This document shows, in pieces, positions 48,101 to 60,437 of a stretch of DNA of 64,000 nt. The DNA is from Edolisoma coerulescens (taxonomy: Eukaryota > Chordata > Aves > Passeriformes > Campephagidae): contig VWZW01001373.1 of NCBI GenBank assembly GCA_013397115.1, positions 7,348-71,347 on the forward strand, in the 5' to 3' direction. The position numbers and the translations under genes are program-made. The stretch's first letter is position 1; each line of letters begins with the position of its first letter. Below the pieces are notes generated by a model. The model worked only from the letters and a program-made list of their open reading frames with translations, did no database searches and had not been told where the DNA came from.

Positions 48101-51100
48101 GTTCTCTGCAAGGGTGAAATGCTTTTTTGGCTCTCTGTGTGTGTTTGTGCTTTAGTAAGCTGCTTTCTCCTAGTGCAAACCTGCCTTTCTCAGTCCTGAC
48201 AAACCAGTTACTTCTGTCCTGCTCGTCCAAGCCCTCTGTAGATGCCAACCATCACCCTGCTCTGCCCTTCATTAGCACTGCTGGTCTGGGACATCCTTGT
48301 CCACACCCCAGGCAGCTCTGAAGGCCTCGCTGCCAGTTGCACAGCCTAAAGAAAGTTTGAGCCTCCACCTTTCCCACAGAGAAGAATACAGTCCAGGCGA
48401 TCCTCATGGAATAACTGCATACTTAGAAGTCCAGCAGGGTTTCAGCGGCACAGTAGGAGTTGTCTTCTCTACTTTGAATGTTACAGCAAGAGCTGAGGTG
48501 TCATTGCTCTTCTTAGCAGATGGCTAGCTGGGAGCACAGTGTCCTCCTGGTTGATGTCTTTCTGGTTTGGAGATTATAGCCATATCCTGAAAACAGTTAA
48601 ATACTAGCAATAGTTAGCGTTTATACGTTCTATCATTTGTTGTTCCTGCTTTATCTTCTGCTGTTTCTCAAATATGTTGTGCTATATCCCAAAAATTAGT
48701 TATGAAGAAGCAATTTGTTAACCATTAAGAGAAGTGGAGATTACAGCCATGAGCATTGGGGTAGTGGCTGAGGTCAGCATGCAGCAGCAGTCATACATTT
48801 TCCCTATGGGATGGTTTGGGAACTATCCCAAGTCTATCTCCTACTCAGTGATGACTCTTGGCAGTCATTATATATAACAAGTATTAAACTAGTCTAAATA
48901 GTAACAGTAAGTATGGATGGATGTGAGATTTTTCAGCTTGTTGAAAACTCAAATACATATGTACGTGAAAACAAAGAGCTATAAGCATATTTGTTATAAT
49001 TATGGTCTCTTAGTGGATAAGAGATCCATTTGCATGTAAGTAAGTGAAAAGATTGCCAGGCAATAAATATTTAATCAATTCTGGCTGTAACAACTCTGAG
49101 TTTTTATTGCTGTGTGAGTCAGCAGTTCTCCTTAACAAGTTCAGCCTGCTTTGTTTGCTGCAGGGGGCTGTTGTTGGAGGTGCTCTTATTTGAAGGAATG
49201 GGTTTCAGCATAGAAACCCCTTTCACAGATGTTTAGAAATCAGCTGGGATAGACTTATGCTTGTGTTCAATGAAGGCCAGATCTAATTTGAGTTAGATTT
49301 AATGGAGAGGTAAATCTAACTTTTTGGGAAGTTCCATGAAACTGCAGGCTGAGTTGTTTTTTTTTCTGAGAACTCCTCTTCCTACCCTTGATGTGCAAAG
49401 AAACTGGGAAGACCGTTTATCAGCTTCCTTGTGGCTTCTGCTGAAGGTAAAGCAGTGTATAGAACCGTGGTAGAGGACTGGAAATAAGTAGGTGTTCTGA
49501 GTTTAAAGATGAAAAGAAAAACATCTGAGAGGAGACTGCCAGTAGAGGCACACAGGGAAGCTGCAGATTGAATGGCTTTGTTGAACCTAATTCCTCTCTC
49601 TTTAATAATTCCTGACTATTCTCAACATCTATTTGCATAAATAGTCCTTTTTTACCCAATATAGATTTGACTTTTCTGCAGAAAATTATAGAACACTGAC
49701 TTTTTGACAATTCAGTCTTCAGCCCTGTTTTACCTTTATGTGCTTTCCACGTTTAGCTGTTAGTCACCTTTACCAAGAATGTTTTAAATATAAACCTTGC
49801 TATGGGCCATTTAATCTGTGAAATGATGCCTCATTTTACCTGTGGAATATAGGAGACACAGATGCCAAAGTGATTCCTCACTTGGAGTTGTAGTTGGATC
49901 TAAAGTCAGATTATTCATTTGTAATGGTGTCTTGATGGAATTTCCATGGAAATGACTTCTCTGGAGTTAAGCTCTAGGGAGGTTCTGAAGTTATGGATAA
50001 ACACTGAGTCCAAGCCAGCTTGGATCTGCATTTTTTTATGCTCACTGAGTTGGTTTACCAAGGTGGAAGCACGTTTCCTGGGCCAGAGAAACCGCTGAGC
50101 CTGTCAGTGGTATTTGTTCATTCTTCATAGCGAAGCTACTGCCAAACTGCCAGTGGTGTCCAGTCTCTGTAAGAAACTTGCCAGAAAATGTCCTGTTGGG
50201 GAGTGCTTGAATAGCTCACCAAGCCATCTGGTGTGTAAGAACACATAAACACAGGAATTAATTAACTGTAACTAGTCTCTACTGAGCGTGTACAAGATGA
50301 GATTTTTTTTTGAACATTTATAACTTGGATGAAAACTACCTGGCTGCAAATTTATAACTCCCTTTAACAGAGCACAGGGTTGTGAGGATGCCTCAGCTCA
50401 GTAGATGTATAGAGTTCTTAATGCTGTTGATGGTGCAGCCTGCCCTGCCCCAGGCCGCAGTGCAGCCTGAGTGGTTTTCTTAGTGATTGCCAAGAAAATC
50501 ATCTGCATGAGGACAGGTGTTTACTAGCCTGGTCATTTACACATCAAATTTCATTTAAAAAAATTTTTTTAAAGGAAGCGTTAAGAATTCTTCTTTACCC
50601 GCACGTTGTTAATACGTATCAGTAATGCAGGCAGCAGTAGAAGCCTTTACTATTGAAATCTGTCATATGCATAACGTTCTCTGAGTATATTTGATATAGA
50701 GACACTGGCTGACTTAATAAGTAAATGTTTCAATGTGTAGCAATGTATGCATGTCTCCTTCCAAGATTTTAGGTTTCATTCCCATTTCCATCTTACAGGA
50801 TTTCAACAGCACAGCACCTATCTACAGAAACACTAGAGCATGTAGTGCAGTGCCTCAGTGCAGCCAGGTGTTCTGTGGTAAAAACAGGAAAGATTTTCTC
50901 AGAAGAATATCAGAGACACAAAGAGGCACTAGGGCATGGCAGCACTAAGATACAAATATTGTAAATTTTTGTCTCCTTGTGAACTCTGTCTTTCCTCTTA
51001 GATGTGTGCCAGGAAGACTAGGTGTTGTAAATCTCAGCAAAGTGCTGGGCGAAATGTGAAGGCAAAATTTCCTTTGAAACCTTCAGTAATTAAAAGCAAA

Positions 51101-54100
51101 AGGCTTTTAACAATCTTATTTCTTTTTTTGTTTTGTAAAAAGGCTTGCTTAGCTCAGCTTTGACATTGGAAATAAACTCTTGCCTTTGATTAGAGAACAA
51201 ATGTGATGTCGCAAACTGGGCTTTGTCACTGACCGGAAAGTGTTTGTGGAAGATGCTTTCTTACTGCAATTCACACGAAGCTGTCATCAAAGAAATAGCT
51301 TGGGTTTTCAAGAAGCTTGTTGCTAATGACAACCTAAGATTTGTTGCCTTTCTTACCTAAAGTTGTGTTAGGGTTTTAATTTGTAGCCGTGTAGCTATGG
51401 GGCCGCTCTTCCACCCGGGGCTTGGATTGTTATGTGCGCTTCTGCTTCCTGCTTTTAGGTGCTAGGCTCTCTGGACCTGGCGTATAGGGAGTTCCATCGT
51501 TTATTGTGGAAATGAAGTGCAAAAGGCTGTCAAGCTCAACACTGAACAGGTGGGAGCTGGTTTCTGCCCTGCATAACGTGAGATCCTGACTTCAGTTATT
51601 GATCAGTTCATGTCTACTAGTCTCTTTGCTTCACCATTTCTAAATGGTAACAAAATGATTGCTTTGAACTTGAGAGTGGGACAGTTAGGAAAATGAATAT
51701 CCTGCTGGATTATTTTGACTGGTTTCAGCCCAAACTGGGAGACCTTAAGGGACTTACATTTGAAGAGGGGGTCTAGGTACAGGACAGCCCAGCCTGCTTG
51801 AACATGTGCCTTGTTGCAGTCTAACTCATCCAAGATGAAAGCATTGATTAACCAGATGAATTAACTATTAGTGGTACATTTTTATTGTATTGAAAAGGTC
51901 TGTTGGTGACTAATGGCAGATCTTTGCTTTTATTTTGTCCCCCTGACAGAAATGGGAAATCTTTGTCTTTGGAATGATCTCTGTTTGGAATGACCACTGG
52001 GGTATTTCTGTAGTTTGTAGTGATCTTCTGTCTTCCATGAAGTGCAGCATAAACTTGCATCATGGCAGGAACAAGGTCTATATCTGAGACAATACAGTGT
52101 AAACCATTCTCAGCATGTGGCAAATGAGGAGCCTGAGAATGGGCTTTTGTCTGTGTTGTGGAGCATATTTACCTGCTGGGCATTCTCTGCAGCTTTTATC
52201 CTCCTTGAGGTCATGACATCTCTTCTTGAATGCAGCTAATTACTTGCAAAGTCTTCTGTTTCCTCTTACTAACACAGAGGTCACCATTGTAAAGAAGAGA
52301 GACAGCTAAAAGGCTTTGGTGAACAGTGAAGACAACTCTGGAGATGTTTCTAGATCATATATTTTCTCCTTTTGTAGTCCAGGGGCTCTTGATAGCCCAC
52401 AGCACTATTTGTATGCAAAAGTATTTATTATACTGGGCATATTTAGCAAACTCAAATTCAAAATCTTCCAGAATTCTTGGTTTGAGATGAATAGGTTGAG
52501 CCCTCTGAGCAAGCAGCAAAGGAAGAGAATTGCTGAAAAATATTATTTTTGTTGCTTGCAACCCAAAATGGAGTTTAAGAATTGGACAATTTTACTGCAA
52601 CAGTTTGCAATGGGCATTTGTATGGCACAAGTTAAGGCAGATGCCTACAGAGCGAGTGCAGTTTCACTAGCAGAACTATCTGATCTGCAATCATTTAGTT
52701 TTGCCTCCCCAGTGGGATGCACCAAAACTGGAGACACACTGGGATTTTTCAAAGACTAGAGCATGTTGTTAAGGGAAGCAGCTTATGCAAACCTGGGGCA
52801 TAAATCTTCTCGGAGCTTTTGAACTAAATCAAAGAATATATTATTACAAATTACCAGTATAAAGTACTCTGGGAACGGTCCAGTGAAGAGGCTGGGGAGG
52901 CAGAGTAACATACACTCCTTATACTTCTGCAAATGTTTTTAACACAAAATTGCTCATCCTCTCTTACATATGGGGAAAACAGATATGCCCAAAGTCTTAT
53001 TTCAAATGTTCTCTTGCCTTATTAATATTTGCTATATATGCTAATAGTATATGTTATAATATAACCGTGAGCTGTGCCAATTGTGGTGCATGGAGGGAAA
53101 GGCTGTAGTGACTCAGGTGCTGCCATAGATAACTGTAGGTTTCAAGCGCAGATATTCGTTCTCCCATATTGTGTAGTATGTAATAACTATGAATAGTTTT
53201 GCAGTTATTCTCATAATATTTTTAGAAATGACATTTTTCTGGAATGGAAAAAAAAGATTGATAGAAACAAATCTTAAGGGAATGGTTTTGTGCAGGGGAA
53301 AACAGTGTAAGTAGAATTGTCCAGGGTGGCTTTTTTACAACCAGGTTTCTATGCTAAGATTTTATGAGCAGTATAATTCAACCGTATAACTCTCATTTGC
53401 TAAAAATATTTTTAGAAGTGTATAGTGTCATAGGAGTGGTAGAGGACAGGGAATTAGAACAGAAGGCAGTAAGAGAGATATGGAAGATACGAAGGCATGT
53501 GCTTATTTATGAGGCCTGGTAGCAAAAATGGGAGGGTAAATAGTTTTAACTGTGTGCTGTAAAAGGAAGGTTGAACATGAAAACAATCGGGAATGATTCA
53601 GAATCAGCACAGTAGCAAATCCCCAGGACAATTTGGATCTTTTTTGGTTCTGCTTATTGGTGCCCTGAATTTCCACACTGACTGTGAGCTAAGCAAAGAA
53701 GAGCCATGCCAAAGTAGGAATTTAGGGAATATAGGTTAATCCCCTACCTCACTCCTCATTAGAGAGTAGGCTACTCTCTAAGAAGACTTTTATTGGGAGA
53801 AAATATTATTCCATGTTCAAATGATTGGTTATTCTCTTTCTTTGTGCAGCTTCACAGTCTAAACCTTCTTTCCTGGGAATCAAATTTCCCCAGGGTTCCC
53901 ATTCTGTGTTGCAGCTTTCACTGTGTGGGAGTTAGACCTGTTAGAGCAATTTTATGTGTAATCTGCTATTAGCAATATTTGGGGCTTAAATGACAAATTG
54001 GTAATTTTAAATAATAACTTTTAAATCTGGGTGGAACTACAGAAATCACAGTGAAATGGCTTGACTCTGCTCTTACATTCTTTGTATTTAGGTCCCTAAA

Positions 54101-57100
54101 GCAGATGTACTGAACCAGGGAACTCAAGGGGATTTTAAACATATTCAGTGGTTTACAGGCTTTCTGCATGTCTGTACATGCACCTTTGTGCACAAAGTCT
54201 TGCACATGAGATGCTGCTGCTGCAAAAATTCACACCAATTCAGGCTGCTATGGTGAGTACATAGCCTTCCAGTGAAATTTCTTTAACTTACAGTTGGGCA
54301 AAAAAAGGCATGTTTTCACAAAAGTCATCCTACACATAAGAGAACAGCTCCTCTTTTTGCAGGTCCTCTTATGATCAATTCAGTTTTGAAAACTACCTTC
54401 TATATTAGATATTTTCACTGATGTTTCAGACCAAGAAGCCAATGAGTTATGTTTTTGTACTTGCTATCACGTATAGAATAGTTATCTTTTTTAAATCCTA
54501 TCTACCTAATGGGATACTCATGCATAGAAAAAGAGCTACTTTTGTGTTTGAATCCTCATTTTGGTGTCTTAATATCAGATTTAGTACTGCATTTGAAACC
54601 AGATTTATGTGATTATACTCTCAGAATGCATTCTTATACATCTGGAAGTCTGCTGGTGAGATATCTAAGTGAGCAGGTATATTTAAATTGTTGCTGACAT
54701 CTGAGCTCTTCTGAATGCTTATTCCCTGAGAAAGAAAGATGGGCCATCATTGTCTGATTTCATGAGAAAATTTCCAGTTGAGTCAGTCTCAGCACCAACA
54801 TGGAGTCAGGATCTGGTGCAGCATTGCCACAGGGGGAAGGAATGGGAAACGGGTGATGAGAGAGCTAGTTTTAATTATGCAAGTTATTCTTGGACAAAAT
54901 ACCATTTCATAACCCCCATATGCATAAGCAGATATCAGGGTTTTTTCTCTGACTTGTGCACATTTATTCCCTTCTGGTTTTGGGGTGCTCTTCCCTGTCT
55001 CCAACTAATTATCATGTCAATACACTTTGGGATTAGTCATTATTCCTTATTTCTTGTCCTTCCTTGTGAACTTGCTCACAGTGGGCACTTGTGGTCCTCA
55101 GCAGTGACTGGAAACACAGGGTCTGAGCTGCTGCCACTGGCATTAATGACCATGGGGATCCAGCTCTTTCAGAAACAGCTGCATTTATAGAAAGCTGAAA
55201 ATAACACCAAAGTTACTGAGACGTATTTGAATGGAATAGTGATATTTTCCTGAAAGATGCAATGGCAAGTCACTTAATTTTGCCCAGGGGTTAGGCTAAT
55301 GGGCTGGCAGTCCCCATGCAAGTTTTGAAGGGGGTGATAGCACCAAACCTGAAGTCACTGCTGCCATGCAGGTCCTACTGTACTTCAGTAAATTTTAAGC
55401 TACTTTTGCCATCAGTGTGAAGCCCCTTAGGCAGCAGATCTGGCTCTTCCAGATCTTTCCTGCTCCTCTTAAATTCTGCCAGCTTGACTTTTGCTTGGAA
55501 GTTTGTGTATCACCATCGATTTTCTTGGCAGGAACCGGAATGTTAAAAAGGCTTACTTATAAATCTAAGAGGTTTGTGCAAAAGTCTCCCAGGATTTGGT
55601 TTATAGCTTTGAATGTTGGTTCTGTGTAAAGCTGTGCAAACTTGAGTGTGTAGATGAGTTTATAGGATGAGAAACTGGACAGCATTCGTAGATTCAGCAC
55701 AGAGCAGTGTCTCAGTGTCTACTGCTTTCCCTCTGGCATTAGTGGTGCAGTCAGACCCTACAAGGCTGAAAGCCAAAGCCACAGGAAAAATGAAAGCAAA
55801 TTGCAAATCAGTATTTATTAATGACTGTTATTCTAGTGCACATACGATATCCAAATGCCTGTGCATATATTTAAAATAGTGCCACTGTCTCTTAGGAGAA
55901 GAATTAAATTCACTTGTTCTTGACTTTAATTGCTTCTGCAAAATTAAATTTGGGGTGGTGGCTTTGCAAGAGGAACATTACCTTGGATTTGTATAGAACC
56001 TATGGGAAATAATTATATCAACGTGTGTAAGGTCTTTTCCTCTCCTAATAGGAGGAGAATTCTCTGAAATTTAGACTGGTAGGATTTTACACTGTTCACC
56101 TAAAAAAAGAAATAGTTAATTAAGTGAGAGAGAGAGATAAATATGATGTCTACAAGGCATGTCTTCCAACAAAACTGACATAAGTATGGGTCAAAATTAC
56201 TACTCCTTGGGTGAAAATCCAGGCTAACTCCTTTGGTGTCAGTGGATTCAGGAGAGCAATGGTAAGATCAAAACACGGCCAAATTTTCAAGTAGTGTCAA
56301 TGCAGGAATTGAGTATTAGCATTCAATTTAAGTACAGTGGTCTTAGTTCAGATAGGGATTCTTTTTAATGTGATACGCTTTGTAAGATCCCCTTGTTTTT
56401 AAAGCTAGTTGCATTATAAGATATTTATTCCTGATGTCTCTTTACTTGCCTAGAGATATATAATTTTCCCTTTTGTGTGTCGATTTTCTGGAGCTAGAAA
56501 AATGTAATTTATATGCACAAACTGCATTTGTGTGCCCTGATTGCATGGAATGACATCTGTTCGCCCAGTTTTTATGTGCAAGTTACTTTTGGGGATGTAG
56601 ACTGGAAACCCAAATTATGAAAATGCACTGATTGAAATTGAAAAGTATCTCAAAGGAAGAACGGGTACATACCAGTTTGTCTAATTTAATCTTTTGAGAC
56701 AACTGAGGGAGTTTGCTATATGGCATTTGCTTGTGCTCTAGAACCAGGCTCTTGCCCCTCAAACCTTTGACGTGCTTTACAGGTAGTGCGGAGTCTGTTC
56801 AGCCCCACTTTTGAGAGATTTGCTTTAGGATAGACCAGGGGGCTTGATCGCTCTCATTCCTGAAAGTCCCTGGGGTACTAGAAATGCTTAAAAATTGTTT
56901 CTAGAGGCTTGCAGAGAGTCTTTTGAAGTGTGTGGTAGAAGGTGGACTTTTATCCTGGGATCTCATGAAAATACAATTGTGAGACATGCTTTGAACCACA
57001 AAGGTTCATAAAGAGGATCAAAGCTATCAAGCAGAAATGTGTCCTTCAAGACAAAGGGCAGTTTCTGAGGTGCAGTACAGGGGAATTTCATTACTGTTCT

Positions 57101-58739
57101 CATCATAGGGAAAAAAAAAAAGCCTATACCGGTGTTTCCTTCCATACAAATACTAAGAAATTACTTTCAAGCTGATTCTTCAGCCAATAACAAGGCCCTG
57201 CAGCCACATGTATCTGGCTCATACATCTGCTGGTTCATGTGGCAGGTCTGTGTCCAGGGACTGGATTGCTCTTGCTGTGGAGTATATTGTTAGCCATGAT
57301 CAAGTCTTAAATGGGAATAATAACACCCTGCTGTAATTCCAATTTCATCCAATCTTGTGAGTCTTTCATAATGACTCCTTTGGTCTTACTCCAGTTGGGA
57401 AGGTTGCTTTTGGGCACAGTGTAGCATCCTGTGGCAGAAAAAACCATGTCGTTGTTCAGTGCTATTTCTTCTTTCCTCTGAGGACACAGAGAGCTTTGTC
57501 TGCAAACATACTCTCCTTTTATTTGGTAATTTATCATGATTTATTATTTTTGCTTTATTTTTCAGAAAGTATAGGGACTGTGATGCTTTCAGTTCTTTCT
57601 ATAATTTTTGTGAAGAAATTGTAAATACGATTTTTTTTTTTTTTGGAATCCATGTATTCAAATGAGGCACCAATAAGGTAACAGGGTGGTTAAGGAACTG
57701 AGATTCATTTGTTGTACATTATTACAGCAAAAGCTTTGTTGTTGTTCTTTGCAGATGAAGTCACTGAACTATGATTATATTGCAGAAAATGAAAGGAGAC
57801 AAAAATAAAAAGGCAATAAAACAAATTTTTAGATGTCTTGAGGGACACAATTATTATTGACTATGTTTTATATCATAAATGTTCCAAAAGTCTGAGAATG
57901 TAAATTATACATCTATGAAGACAAAACTCTTACTGGTATCAATATTTTTATTTCACTGCTGGTGTTATATTCTCTTTGAAGTTCCAAATTAGCACGAAAA
58001 AACCCAAAATTCTCTTTTAATGATGTTTCTAAAAGATAGGGTAAGATTGTTTAAATACCAGCTCTTAAAAAACAGAAGTCATCTGGGCATTTAAATTCTT
58101 TTTACTATAACGTTACCGGTGTTTAATACAGTAACTGACATGGTCATATTCTGTGCCTATGGCAGTAGTGAGGGAATGCGGTCCTGGGTTGCTTCTGGTT
58201 TTTTTGAATTTCTAGTGCTCTAAACATTTTTTTTCCTATTAAAATTTAAAATACAAGGAAGTATGGAAACAATAGTTGCCGGGAGAAAATACTTCACTAG
58301 AATACACAGAAGCAATCTTTATGTCTTCTTTTTCATTCAGACTATCTCAGCAACCTAAGAGGTCTTAGTTGTCTTATTTTTTCTGTGTTTTCATTTTTCT
58401 CCCCAAATGTTCTTCCTGGCTGTGGTGTTTGTCACAGCTCTTTCAGACTTGGAGGACTGATCTCTCTCTGTGGATATGTAAGCAGTGGCGTTTTTAAGCA
58501 GAAATGTTCTCTCATCTCTCCACTTGTTGAGGCACGTATTTTAAGGGACTGCACGCTGTTCTCTTCTGTAGCTGTGGTGAGTAATTTTTGAAGCTTTGAT
58601 TCAAACCCATGGACCTCACAAAGTGAAGTTGCACCGTTTTGCATCAGTGCTGTTGCTGGTTTATCTGACTCTCAGAGATCTAGCCCACTGTGTATTCCTG
58701 AAAAAAAATAAATAAAAGAAAGGGAGATGTGCAAATAGC

Positions 58740-58900
58740 AGAGAGCAGTCCGGCTCGCCTGGTTGGGGTTGGGTGAATAGTGGAAACTGGCCCCTGGCTG
58801 GTGTGCGAGGCCGCCCTCAGCGGGCACCGACGGGGTTGTGGGACCGGGGGGGGGCTGGCACGGCTGCCCACCCTGTCTCCTGAACGCATGAAAGCTGCCA
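58740..58900 (+). promoter_or_regulatory. CpG-rich patch in AT-rich intron
   Basis: Nine CpG dinucleotides fall between 58750 and 58862, with a G9 run at 58846-58854, in surroundings almost free of CpG. The patch could be a small regulatory element or an alternative KCNIP1 promoter. A GC-rich unrecognised repeat is also possible. No coding exon is evident. Confidence 0.3.
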
Positions 58901-60279
58901 GCAATCTCCCTGCAGTTTTACTCAGAATGGCATTAAAGAAAGGCTGCAATAGCCACGTGTTTCTTCATTGTTCTTCGTTGCTCCTCACACCGGCAAGAAA
59001 GTGGGGGTGGATGTGTGAAGGTTGGTGTGAGAAAGGTAGTGATAGTAACTTGTTGCAAGGAAATAAAGCTTGAGGGCAAGGTGTAGGGAATTAAAAGCAG
59101 GCTTTGTCCCCAGCTGCCAAAAAGTTTGAGCCACTATGTTCGCTGAATGTCAAGACCTCTGTGCAAAAGGGCCAGAGGGTCAGAAAGACCCTTAAATGCG
59201 AGTGCATGAGCAATGGCAGTACGAGGGGCTGGGACCCTGGCTGTAGGGCGTGGGAGCTGAGTCCTTTTCATATGCCAGAAATCTACACAGCAGAGATTAA
59301 TGAAAAAGGTACACTTCCTAGTTTGCCTTAAAGATGTTGGATCCTGCATGTTTTGCTGCAGTGTGCTAGGGACTTGGGAAAGAATCTGCCCTGGTCAGTA
59401 AGGACAGGGAGGAGACCTGGAAAATGAAATTGAGTTGCAGGTATGGCAGTGTTACTGGTATTATGTCATGTGACCAAACTGTTTTTCAGTCTATTTGTGC
59501 AAGTTATGTAAAGTTTAGTAAAACTGTTAATGTTGTGTGAGCATTCACTTATAAATATTTACAGAGTTCTCTTTTGGTTTTGTAAATCAAGTGAAGAAAA
59601 AAATGTTTTTTAAGAGATGGCTGTGTTTCAGCAACAGATTATCTGTTTATGTATTTTAGTATTAATTTATTAAGAAGCTCATACTCCAGACAAAAGATCT
59701 GGCCATAGTGGATCAGATTTTTCTGAAGAAAAATTCTGGTAGATTTATTTGCATCACAAAGCATATCAAGTATTTTTTTTTCTAGTTATTTCACATTTTA
59801 TTGCCAGAAACAAATAGCAGAACTGCTTGTGTTGATGCAAGAGTTGCCGAGACGCTCAAACCTTTGCATGAAGATTTTGGTATGTTCTGAAATTGTTTTC
59901 TTGACTTTGTAAGGTCACTTTGGCTATTCAGAGGATTATATAAATCTGAACTTCCATTATTCCAACCCTTTGTTCACAGCTCTTTGGAATAGTTTCTCAG
60001 AAGTAACTTGCATGAGAGCCATAGTAATTGAGGTCAGAGGAGCCACATGTTTGATGAACACAGCTAGGAGCTGTGTTAAGTGGTCAGCATCCATCTGGAG
60101 ATGAGGTTTTATCGCTGAATAATTAACTGTGCACTTGCCTCTGATGGTCACTGTTTTGGAGAAGAGGCTCCTGCCTTCTGAATGGACTTCAGCAGTTTTT
60201 CCTTCTAAAAAAAGTTTTGAAGAGCTCCTTTTATTTTTCATGAAGCTTTTCTCCCTCCTCTTTGGCAGCTATCTAGTTT

Positions 60280-60437
60280 GGGGGGAGGGAGAGGTTTTTG
60301 ATTAAAAACTCAGTGAACGCACATTGGAGAAGGAGTTCCGGCTTCCTGGGAGCCAGCGCAGCTGAGAGAGGAGGAACTACCACATTCCTTTTCATCGTAT
60401 TGTTCTTCTGTAAGGGAAGCAGGTTGATGGTTTGCAG
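60280..60437 (+). other. Exon-like segment ending at a strong splice donor
   Basis: A purine-rich stretch (GGGGGGAGGGAGAGG, AGAGAGGAGGAACTACC) ends at TTTGCAG|GTAAGG, with the donor GT at 60438-60439. Any coding start inside, such as ATGGTTTGC at 60426, would leave phase 2, which does not fit the phase-1 KCNIP1 junction. If real it is more likely a non-coding leader exon. No acceptor or promoter motif was established. Confidence 0.2.

Larger units (their letters stand above)
44266..58739 (+). other. KCNIP1 intron, non-coding stretch
   Basis: About 14 kb of AT-rich intron with a T14 run at 57631-57644. Small tandem duplications lie at 46423-46458 and 48072-48100. A 146-codon open frame at 54750-55190 and a 147-codon one at 52316-52759 lack recognisable motifs. 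The first lies in sequence that could be an old repeat. No exon was found. Confidence 0.5.

Noticed and set aside
52316..52759. 147-codon plus-strand open frame
   Set aside because: It has no motif, no splice context and low-complexity composition, so it is treated as chance openness.
54750..55190. 146-codon plus-strand open frame with hydrophobic stretches
   Set aside because: The peptide is not recognisable, and the DNA reads more like non-coding or old repeat sequence than a gene.
58680..58949. Arg/Pro-rich minus-strand open frame over the CpG-rich patch
   Set aside because: The composition follows from high GC content, and no domain or splice support was seen.
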